NCBI GenBank assembly: GCA_035649575.1
Contig: DASRJH010000098.1
Location: forward strand, 1-56,572
Direction of reading: 5' to 3'
DNA length: 56,572 nt
Source of the DNA: DASVAL01 sp035649575
Lineage (GTDB): Bacteria; Planctomycetota; UBA1135; UBA2386
The notes beneath the pieces are model-generated. The model ran no database searches, was not told the DNA's origin, and saw nothing but the letters and a program-made list of their open reading frames with translations. A program made the position numbers and the translations under genes. Positions 18,564 to 27,500 of the stretch are shown in pieces (position 1 is the first letter of the stretch; every line of letters begins with the position of its first letter).

Positions 18564-18577
18564 CGAGGAGGCTCAAG
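18564..18577 (-). promoter_or_regulatory. Conserved pyrimidine leader CTTGAGCCTCCTCG before paralog A
   Basis: The 14 bases before the ATG are identical to those before paralog C (29394-29407) and related to those before paralogs D (32046 on) and E (39521 on). CCTCCT is identical to, not complementary to, the 16S rRNA tail, so it cannot serve as a Shine-Dalgarno sequence. Confidence 0.5.
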
Positions 18578-18781
18578 GCTTCGAAGGGCGGGCTCCAACT
18601 ACCTTGGCCGGGAGCATAGCAACCCTGCATGTTGCTGCCACAGTCGAGCAAAATGGTGCGGGCCGCCTCGAGCGGTGCTGGTGCTCGATGCGCTCGTGCG
18701 CATGAAGGTGCCGGCGCCAGAACCGTCGACGCCAACAAGCACCTTCGTGTGCTGGCAGTTTGCCGCGACCAGCTCGATCGC

Positions 18782-21700
18782 TCACTGGTAGTTGACGATG
18801 AGCCGTGCCGCGAGCGCGGGGTTGTCGTCGTAGGCGGACGCGGTGCGTGTGCCAGTACCCGTGATCACGAAGACGATCGCGTTGCCGGAGCTCCAGCCTG
18901 GGCGGTTCACGACCTGCTGCACGATGCTCGCGAGGTTGGGGGTGCGTTGGTTCGGGCCCGCTTCGCCGACGGTAGTCCAGGGAACGGGAGCCCAAGCAAC
19001 CGTACTCGTGGTGCGAGGTCGACTCGAGATGTTCGAGGCCGTCGACCCGAACGTAGGCGCGTTGTCGCTGGCCTGTCCCGCGATCGTGAGCTGGGTCGTA
19101 ATCGAAGTGGCCTCATCGGTAGTGAACTGCACGTACGCGGAGGTGATCACGGCACCTGGCGGAACCGTGAGGTTCTGGAACCGCAGGCCGACGACCTGAT
19201 TCACCGAGCCATCGAGCACCATCTCGAGATCGGAGCTGCCACGATTCACCGTGCCGGTCGCAGACTCTTCGGCGTCGTCGTCGCTCGTCGCGATAGGCCT
19301 CTCCACGACGGTGCTGACGGGCTGTTGCACCGTGACCGTGACCGTGTCGGTGCGAGTGAACTGGCCATCGTTGGCGCTGAGCTGGCAGGTGTAGCTGCCG
19401 ATCGCCGAGAACGAGACGTCAGTCACGGCTTGTGTTGGCGCCGCGAAGGTCGCCGTGCCGGGACCCGAGAGCTTGCTCCATTGGATCGTCACGGGGCCAG
19501 GCAGGCCGTCGTCAGTGACCGTGCCCACCAGGTGCGCCGCCGACGCGATCGGAGTCGCAACATCCGGCCCGGCGTTGACGACCGGGGGCTGGTTGACGGG
19601 CGACGCGGAGTAATAGCTGACGGCGAGCTCTGCCGCGACGCCGGGGCTGCTGTCGTAGGCGGACGCAATACGGCAGCCAGTGCCAGTGATCACGAAGGCG
19701 ATCGCGTTGCCGGAGCTCCAGCCTGGGCGGTTCACGACCTGCTGCACGATGCTCGCGAGGTCGGGGGTGCGTTGGTTCGGGCCCGCTTCGTCGACGCTAG
19801 TCCAAGGCACGGGAGCCCAAGCAACCGTACTCGTGGTGCGAGGTCGACTCGAGATGCTCGAGGCAGTCGACACGAACGTAGGCGCGTTGTCGCTTGCCTC
19901 GCCCGCGATCGTGAGCTGCGTCGCCGTCGACGTGGCCTCATCGGTAGTGAACTGCACGTACGCGGACGTGATCACGGCACCTGGGGGAACCGTGAGGTTC
20001 TGGAACCGCAGGCCGACGACCTGATTCACCGAGCCATCGAGCACCATCTCGAGATCGGAGCTGCCACGGTTCACCGTGCCGGTCGCAGACTCTTCGGCGT
20101 CGTCGTCGCTTGTCGCGATAGCCCGCTCCACGACCGTGCTGACGGGCTGTTGCACCGTGACCGTGACCGTGTCGGTGCGAGTGAACTCGCCATCGGAAGC
20201 GCTGAGCTGCAGGTTGTAGCTGCCGATCGCCGAGAACGAGACGTCAGTCACGGCTTGTGTTGGCGCCGTGAAGGTCGCCGTGCCAGGACCCGTTAGCTTG
20301 CTCCATTGGATCGTCACGGGGCCAGGCAGGCCGTCGTCAGTGACGGTGCCCACGAGGTGCGCCGCCGAGGTGAGCACGGTGGCCACATCGGGCCCGGCAT
20401 CGACGACGGGCGCCTGGTTGACGGGTTGTACGGTGACCACGACCGTGTCGGTGCGTGTCAACTCGCCATCGAACGCGCTGAGCTGGAGCGTGTACGTGCC
20501 GATCGCCGAGAACGTGACGTCGGTCACGGCCTGCGTGGGCGTCGTGAACGTCGCCGTGCCAGGACCTGAGAGCCTGCTCCATTGGATCGTCAGCGGGCCG
20601 GGCACGCCGTCGTCGGTGGCGCTGCCCGCGAGGTGGGCCGCCGATGTGATCCGAGTGGTGACATCGGGCCCCGCATTGACGACCGGCGGTTGGTTGACGG
20701 GCCCGGACTGGTGATTGACGGTGAGCCTTGCCGCGAGTGCGGCGCTGCCGTCATGCGCGGACGCAATGCGGCACCCAGTGCCAGTGATCACGAAGACCAT
20801 CGCGTTGCCGGAACTCCAACCGGGGCGGTTCACGATCTGTTGCACGATGCTCGCGAGGTTCGGGGTGCGCTGGTTGGGGCCGGCTTCGTTGGCGGTGGTC
20901 CAAGGCACGGGAGCCCAAGCAACCGTGGCCGTGGTGCGAGGGCGGCTCGAGATGTTCGACGCAGTCGACACGAACGTAGCCGCGTTGTCGCTGGCCTGGC
21001 CCGCGATCGTGAGCTGGGTCGCCGTCGACGTGGCCTCATCGGTGGTGAACTGCACGTAGGCGGACGTGATGACGGCACCTGCCGGAATCGTGAGGTTCTG
21101 GAACCGGAGTCCGACGACCTGAGTCGCCGTGCCGTCGAGCACCATTTCCAGATCGCTGCTGCCGAGGTTCACCGAGCCCGTCGGCGACTCTTCGGCGTCG
21201 TCGTCGTCGATCGCGATGGCCCGCTCCACCACGCCGCTGGCCGGTGGTGTTGCCTGCACCGTGATCACAACCGTGTCGGTGGTAGTTAGCGCGCCATCGA
21301 AGGCGCTGAGCTGGCAGGTATGGGTGCCGGCCGCCGAGAACGTGACGTCGGTCACGGGTTGCGTTGGCGCCGTGAAGGTCGCGGTGCCGGGACCCGAGAG
21401 CCGGCTCCATTGGATCGTCAGCGGACCGGGCAGGCCGTCGTCGGTGACGGTGCCCACGAGGTGCGCCGCCGACGGCATCACGGTGCTCACATCGGGCCCG
21501 GCATTGACGGCGGGCGCCTGGTTGACGGGTTGTACGGTGACCACGACCGTGTCGGTGCGAGTCAACTCGCCATCGAAAGCGCTGAGCTGGAGCGTGTACG
21601 TACCGCTCGCCGAGAACGAAACGTCGGTCACGGGTTGCGTGGGCGCCGTGAAGGTCGCGGTGCCAGGACCCGAGAGCCTGCTCCATTGGATCGTGAGCGG

Positions 21701-24202
21701 GCCAGGTACGCCGTCGTCGGTGGCGCTGCCGACCAGGTGGGCCGCCGCGCTGATCGCCGTGGTGACATCGGGCCCGGCATTGACGACCGGCGGTTGGTTG
21801 ACGGGTGGCGTGGACTGGTAGTTGACGATGAGCTTCGCCGCGACTGCGGCGCTGCGGTCGAACGCGGACGCGATGCGGGTGCCACTGCCCGTGATCACGA
21901 AGCCCATCGAGTTGCCGGGAATCCAGCCGGCGCGGTTCACGATCTGCTGCACGATGCTCGCGAGGTTGGGCGTGCGCTGGTTCAGGCCCGCCTCGTTGGC
22001 AGTGGCCCAGGCCACGGGAGTCCAAGCGACCGTGGCCGTGGTGCGAGATCGACTAGAGATGTTCGAGGCCGTCGACGCGAACGTTGGCGCGTTGTCGCTG
22101 GCCTGGCCCGCGATCGTGAGCTGCGTCGCCGTTGACGTGATCTCGTCGGTCGTGAACTGCACGTATGCGGACGTGATCGTGGCACCGCCCGGAATCGTGA
22201 GGTTCTGGAACCGGAGTCCTACGACCTGGGTCTCCGTGCCGTCGAGCACCATTTCGAGATCGCTGCTGCCGCGGTTCACCGAGCCCGTCGAAGACTCTTC
22301 GGCGTCGTCGTCGCTGGTCGCGATGACCCGCTCCACGACGTTGCTGCCGGCCGGCGGTTGCTGCACCGTGACCACGACCGTGTCGGTGCTGGTGAGCTCG
22401 CCATCGAATGCGCTGAGCTGGCAGGTGTAGCTGCCGGCCGCCGAGAACGTGACGTTGGTCACGGGTTGCGTGGGCGCCGTGAAGGTCGCAGTGCCGGGGC
22501 CCGAGAGCCGGCTCCATTGGATCGTCAGCGGTCCTGGCAGGCCGTCGTCGGTGGCGGTGCCCGCAAGCTGCGCCGCCGAGGTCAGCACGGTGGTCACATC
22601 GGGCCCGGCATTGACGACGGGCGCCTGGTTGACGGGTGTCGGCCCAGGGACGCCGTACTCGAACAGCCTGCCGTCGTTCTCGCTCGGATGCGAGTCGTTG
22701 TCGACGCCGCGGTCGGCGACATACAGGCTGTCACCGGTCCCCGATGCCCTTGGCGCGAACATGAGTCCCGCGGGCTTGATGAGCCCCGAGCTCGGCAGCG
22801 TGATCGTCCGCACGAACTGCCCCGAGTTGTTCAAGTGCAGGAGCAGGGTCCGCGGCGCACCTATCACATAGATGCCGCCGTCGCTGGGACGGACCGCGAT
22901 GCCCTCTGGGTCGGTCACTCCGAACCCGGAGACACTCACGCTGAGGAGCTGGTCGTCGCCGTTCGGTGAAGTGCCGTCGAAGATGCCGTTGTTGCCCGAT
23001 CGCAGCCTGTATACGCGATTGTCTGCGCCGCCGGCGATCCACAACTCGCGGGTCACGCTGTCGAAGGCCAGACCCTCGGGGTCGGTGGTGAAGTTGTTCA
23101 CGCTGAACGAGCGCCTCGTGTCGTCCGAGCTGTGCAGCAAGCCATCCGGGCCCGCGGCTACGACGTAGATGCGGCGAGCGTCGTCGTCGCTGATGTAGAA
23201 CGTCCGCGTGGAGCTGTCGAATGCGATGTCCGTAGGCTCGCGCGAGTAGCTCACCGTCGTGCTCCGGCGGGACACGCTGCCCGTGCGAGTGCATTCGAAC
23301 ACGTTGGAGCCCGCGTAGATCGACATCTCGTCGACTTCGCCGTCGACGACGATCAGACGATCGCGCAGGTTGTCGTAGGTGAGCCCTGACGGGTCTGGAC
23401 TCGGCGGCGACCACGAGCTCGTTGCCACGGTGGCTCGCAGCGTCGCCGTCTCGACGTCGATCCCGATGGCATTCCACGTCCACTCGGAAGTCAGCAAACG
23501 TTGGTCGCCGCTGCTGACGAACAGGTCGTGGTCGCCGGTGCCTGTTGGCGCGAAGCCGAACGCGAGCAGTTCCGGTACGGGCCGCAACAGCCCGGCCCTG
23601 GGGTTCGGATCGACAGCAGCATGCTGCAGCAGGTCGCCCGTTTCGGGGTCGAAGCCGACGATGCGATCCCGCGCGAAGTCGAAGGCGATTCCCCTGACCG
23701 TGCTCCACGCCGGCGGCAACGACGTCGCCTGGAACCGAGCCCTTCCCGCGCGCAGATCCGCGAGGTCGATGCGCAGCAGGTTCGGCCCCGCGGCGTCGAG
23801 CAGCACGACCTGCTCGTGTTCGCCGTCGATGCAGATTCCCGACAGCGCAGACCACGTCAGGGCAGGAACTGCCAGCACGTGCAACGCGAGCGACGACGAG
23901 GCGTCGACGAGCACGAGGACACCCTGCGGCACCGCGAACACGAGCTGCGCGACTTCGTCACCGACATAATGCGCGGCACACAGCAGGGGATCCGGGGCGT
24001 AGAGAGTCGTCGCCCCGGCTCGCAGCGCCGGATGAGGCACCGGGGCAAATGCGAGCTGAGTCGCACTGAACCCATGAACCGGTAGCAGGAACTGCGCAGC
24101 GTCGAGGGGCTCGAGGACGCCGGCGAGATGTGGCTCAGGGACTGGGCTGGTTTGTGCAACGAGAGCCGTTGCGGCTAGACACATGGCGACAAAGGTGCGC
24201 AT
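18782..24202 (-). CDS. Giant secreted PKD/DNRLRE-like repeat protein (paralog B)
   Basis: 1806 residues, the largest in the window. Start ATG 24202 gives the family signal peptide MRTFVAMCLAATALVAQ; the open frame extends upstream to 24403 without homology to the paralogs. The propeller-like N-terminus closely matches paralogs A and C (PEPHLAGVLEPLDAAQFLLP, then YISDDDARRIYVVAAGPDG). The module order after it is PKD, DNRLRE-like, two PKD, DNRLRE-like, two PKD, DNRLRE-like, PKD, DNRLRE-like: 6 PKD and 4 modules, the last ending LIVNYQ at the stop. Neighbouring modules are nearly identical (VERxIATSDDDAEESATG occurs twice), suggesting recent internal duplication. Predicted extracellular. Its upstream region contains a perfect 10-bp-arm palindrome absent from the other paralogs. 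No catalytic motif seen. Confidence 0.8.
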   Translation of the reverse strand: MRTFVAMCLAATALVAQTSPVPEPHLAGVLEPLDAAQFLLPVHGFSATQLAFAPVPHPALRAGATTLYAPDPLLCAAHYVGDEVAQLVFAVPQGVLVLVDASSSLALHVLAVPALTWSALSGICIDGEHEQVVLLDAAGPNLLRIDLADLRAGRARFQATSLPPAWSTVRGIAFDFARDRIVGFDPETGDLLQHAAVDPNPRAGLLRPVPELLAFGFAPTGTGDHDLFVSSGDQRLLTSEWTWNAIGIDVETATLRATVATSSWSPPSPDPSGLTYDNLRDRLIVVDGEVDEMSIYAGSNVFECTRTGSVSRRSTTVSYSREPTDIAFDSSTRTFYISDDDARRIYVVAAGPDGLLHSSDDTRRSFSVNNFTTDPEGLAFDSVTRELWIAGGADNRVYRLRSGNNGIFDGTSPNGDDQLLSVSVSGFGVTDPEGIAVRPSDGGIYVIGAPRTLLLHLNNSGQFVRTITLPSSGLIKPAGLMFAPRASGTGDSLYVADRGVDNDSHPSENDGRLFEYGVPGPTPVNQAPVVNAGPDVTTVLTSAAQLAGTATDDGLPGPLTIQWSRLSGPGTATFTAPTQPVTNVTFSAAGSYTCQLSAFDGELTSTDTVVVTVQQPPAGSNVVERVIATSDDDAEESSTGSVNRGSSDLEMVLDGTETQVVGLRFQNLTIPGGATITSAYVQFTTDEITSTATQLTIAGQASDNAPTFASTASNISSRSRTTATVAWTPVAWATANEAGLNQRTPNLASIVQQIVNRAGWIPGNSMGFVITGSGTRIASAFDRSAAVAAKLIVNYQSTPPVNQPPVVNAGPDVTTAISAAAHLVGSATDDGVPGPLTIQWSRLSGPGTATFTAPTQPVTDVSFSASGTYTLQLSAFDGELTRTDTVVVTVQPVNQAPAVNAGPDVSTVMPSAAHLVGTVTDDGLPGPLTIQWSRLSGPGTATFTAPTQPVTDVTFSAAGTHTCQLSAFDGALTTTDTVVITVQATPPASGVVERAIAIDDDDAEESPTGSVNLGSSDLEMVLDGTATQVVGLRFQNLTIPAGAVITSAYVQFTTDEATSTATQLTIAGQASDNAATFVSTASNISSRPRTTATVAWAPVPWTTANEAGPNQRTPNLASIVQQIVNRPGWSSGNAMVFVITGTGCRIASAHDGSAALAARLTVNHQSGPVNQPPVVNAGPDVTTRITSAAHLAGSATDDGVPGPLTIQWSRLSGPGTATFTTPTQAVTDVTFSAIGTYTLQLSAFDGELTRTDTVVVTVQPVNQAPVVDAGPDVATVLTSAAHLVGTVTDDGLPGPVTIQWSKLTGPGTATFTAPTQAVTDVSFSAIGSYNLQLSASDGEFTRTDTVTVTVQQPVSTVVERAIATSDDDAEESATGTVNRGSSDLEMVLDGSVNQVVGLRFQNLTVPPGAVITSAYVQFTTDEATSTATQLTIAGEASDNAPTFVSTASSISSRPRTTSTVAWAPVPWTSVDEAGPNQRTPDLASIVQQVVNRPGWSSGNAIAFVITGTGCRIASAYDSSPGVAAELAVSYYSASPVNQPPVVNAGPDVATPIASAAHLVGTVTDDGLPGPVTIQWSKLSGPGTATFAAPTQAVTDVSFSAIGSYTCQLSANDGQFTRTDTVTVTVQQPVSTVVERPIATSDDDAEESATGTVNRGSSDLEMVLDGSVNQVVGLRFQNLTVPPGAVITSAYVQFTTDEATSITTQLTIAGQASDNAPTFGSTASNISSRPRTTSTVAWAPVPWTTVGEAGPNQRTPNLASIVQQVVNRPGWSSGNAIVFVITGTGTRTASAYDDNPALAARLIVNYQ

Positions 24203-24518
24203 CGAGGTGACTCCACCCACCGAGAGGAGGGGCAAGGCTAGCCCCCATGCATGTTCCCGCCACCGGGTAAGTACCCGGTGGATCACCTGGGAACAAGCTT
24301 CGGTGCCGCCACGATCAGCAGGATGAGCAAGACGACTGAAGGAAGGGGCGTGCGCTGATCGCGGTGCAGGGAGGTGCTCGAGCACGAGCCGATGCGCGGG
24401 CACTAGTCGTGTTCTGTAACCGACCCGCGACAGGGATCGAGATCCTCTACTGGGAGCGCACCGGATCTGTTTGCAGCAACCTCGATGCGCCTGCGCGCAT
24501 CAAGGTGCCATCGATCGG
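24203..24518. other. Intergenic region between paralogs B and C
   Basis: This holds the upstream region of paralog B. On the minus strand an AACATGCATGGGGGCTAG segment near 24236-24253 resembles the sequence upstream of paralog A (AACATGCAGGGTTGCTATG), and a perfect palindrome lies just beyond it. The remaining 200 bases, up to the stop of paralog C, show no gene or terminator that I can recognise. Confidence 0.5.
24260..24281. promoter_or_regulatory. Perfect 10-bp inverted repeat, possible operator
   Basis: CCACCGGGTA and TACCCGGTGG are separated by AG and form a perfect dyad about 60-80 bases upstream of ATG 24202. It sits next to the AACATGCATG segment shared with paralog A, near where a -35 region would be. 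There is no T-run, so an operator is more likely than a terminator. Confidence 0.45.
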
Positions 24519-27500
24519 TCACTGATAGTTGACAATGAGTTGCGCCGCGACCGCGGGGCTGTCGTCGTAGGCAGACGCAATGCGCGTGCCGCTGCCCGTG
24601 ATCACGAAGACCATCGCATTGCCGGGGCTCCAGCCGGGCCGGCTCGTGATCTCCTGCACGATGCTCGCGAGGTTCGGCGTGAGCTGGTTGGGCCCCGCCT
24701 CGTGGACGATGGTCCAAGCCACGGGAGCCCAAGCAACCGTGGCTGTCGTACGAGGTCGGCTCGATATGTTGGCGGCCGTCCCCGCGAATGCAGCGGCGTT
24801 GTCGCTTGCGTGGCCTGCGAATGTGAGCAGGGTCGGCGTCGACCCTGTTTCATCGACGGTGAACTGCACGTATGCGGACGTGATGACGGCACCAGCCGGG
24901 ATCGTGAGGTTCTGGAACCGGAGTCCGACGACCTGCGTCACCGTGCCGTCGAGCACCATCTCGAGATCGGTGCTGGTGCGGCTCACCGAAGTCGGCGACT
25001 CTTCGGCGTCGTCGTTGCTGTTTGCGATGGCTCGCACGATGCTGCCGACCGCGTCCACCGTGACGACGACCGAGTCCGTGCGCGTGAGCGCGCCATCGGA
25101 GGCGCTGAGCTGGAGCGTGTAGATGCCGGCCGCCGAGAACGAAACGTTGGTCACAGGTTGCGTCGGTGTCGTGAAGTTCGCCGTGCCAGGCCCGGTCGAC
25201 TTGCTCCATTGGATCGTCAGCGGGCCACCGGGCAGGCCGTCGTCGGTGACGGTGCCCACCAGGTGCGCTGCCGATGTGATCAGGATGGTCAGATCGAGCC
25301 CGGCGTTGACGGTCGGCGCCAGGTTGGGTGGCTGCACCGTGACCAGGACCGTGTCCGTGCGCGTGAACTCGCCGTCGGAGGCGCGGAGCTGGAGGCTGTA
25401 GCTGCCGGCCACCGAGAACGCGACGGTGGTCGCAGCCTGGTTGGGCGCCGCGAAGGTCGCAGTGCCGGGCCCCGAGAGCTTGCTCCACTGGATCGTCAAC
25501 GGGCCAAGAAAGCCGTCGTCGGTGGCACTGCCAGCGAGGCTCGCTGCCGATGGGAACGCGATGGTGACATCCGGCCCAGCGTTGACGGTCGGCGGTTGGT
25601 TCGTGCCCGTTTGCAGCACCGTGACCACGGCCGTGTCCGTGCGCGTGAGCCCGCCATCGAAGGCGCTGAGCTGGAGCGTGTAGCTGCCGGGCAGCGAGAA
25701 CGTGACGGTGGTCGCAGCCTGGTTGGCCGCCGCGAACGTCGCCGCGCCGGGCCCGGTCAACTTGCTCCATTGGATCGTCAGCGGGCCAGGCAGACCGTCG
25801 TCGGTGGCGGTACCCGCAAGCGTCGCTGCCATGGTCTGCGAGATCGTGACATCGGGCCCGGCATTGACGACCGGCGCCAGGTTGGGAGGCGGCGTGGACT
25901 GGTAGCTGAGGACGAGCTTTGGCGCGGTCGCGGGGCTGTCGTCGAAGGCGGACGCAATGCGGCCGCCGGTGCCCGTGATCACGAAGACGATCGAGTTGCC
26001 GGGGCTCCAGCCAGGGCGGTTGATCACCTGCTGCACGATGCTCGCGAGGTTCGGCGTGCGCTGGTCGGGTCCGGCTTCGTGGCCGATGGTCCAGGACGCG
26101 GGAGTCCAGGGGATCGTATTCGTGGTGCGAGGTCGGCTCGAGATGTTCGCGGCCGTCGTCGCGAACGCAGGAGCGTCGTCGCTGGCCTGGCCCGCGATCG
26201 TGAGTTGGGTCGGTGTCGACGTGGCTTCGTCGGTGGTGAACTGCACGTACGCGGATGCGATGAAGGAGCCAGCCGGAATCGTGAGGTTCTGGAACCGGAG
26301 TCCGACGACCTGGGTCACCGTGCCGTCGAGCACCATCTCGAGATCGGTGCTGTTGATGTTCACCGAAGTCGGTCCCTCTTCGGCGTCGTCGCCGCTGGCC
26401 GCGACGACTCGCTCGAGCGTGCCGCTGGGGGGTGGCAGTGCCTGCACCGTGACCACGGCCGTGTCGGTGGTCGTGAGCGCGCCATCGAAGGCGCTGAGCT
26501 GGAGCGTGTAGCCGCCGGACGCCGAGAACGTGACCGTGGTCCCAGCCTGATTGGGCGCCGCGAAGGTCGCCGTGCCCGGGCCCGAGAGCTTGCTCCATTG
26601 GATCGTCAGGGGACCAGGCTGACCGTCGTCGGTGACGGTGCCGGCAAGGGTCGCAGCCGCGGTGAGCAGGGTCGTGACATCGGGCCCGGCATTGACGACG
26701 GGGGCCTGGTTGGCGGGCTGCTGCACCGTGACCACGGCCGTGTCGGTGGTCGTGAGCGCGCCATCGAAGGCGCTGAGCTGGAGCGTGTAGGTGCCCGACG
26801 CCGAGAACGTGACCGTGGTCGCGGCTTGACTTGGCGCAGCGAAGGACGCAGTGCCCGGGCCCGAGAGCTTGCTCCATTGGATCGTCAGCGGACCAGGCAG
26901 ACCGTCGTCGGTGACGGTGCCCGCAAGGTTGGCCGCCGCGGTCAGCAGGGTCGTGACATCGGGCCCGGCATTGACGACCGGCGCCTGGTTGATTGGCGGC
27001 GAGGACTGGTAATCGACAGTGAGCTTTGCTGCGGCTGCAGGGCTGCGGTCATAGGCGGACGCGATGCGACTGCCAGTGCCCGTGATCACGAAGACGATCG
27101 AGTTGCCCGAACTCCAGCCGGGTCGGTTCGTGATCTGCTGCACGATGCCCGCGAGGCTGGGCGTGCGCTGGTTGGAATCGGCTTCGTTGGCGATGGTCCA
27201 GGACGCGGGGGCCCAGGCGACCGTGGCCGTGGTGCGAGGTCGGCTCGAGATGTTGCCGGCCGTCGACACGAACGTTGGCGCGTTGTCGCTGGCCTGGCCC
27301 GCGATCGTGAGCTGCGTCGCCGTTGACGTGATCTCGTCGGTCGTGAACTGCACGTACGCGGACGTGATGAAGGAGCCTGGCGGAACGGTCAGGTTCTGGA
27401 ACCGGAGTCCGACGACCTGGGTCACCGTGCCGTCGAGCACCATCTCGAGGTCGCTGCTGCCGCGGTTCACCGAGCCCGTCGAAGACTCTTCGGCGTCGTC

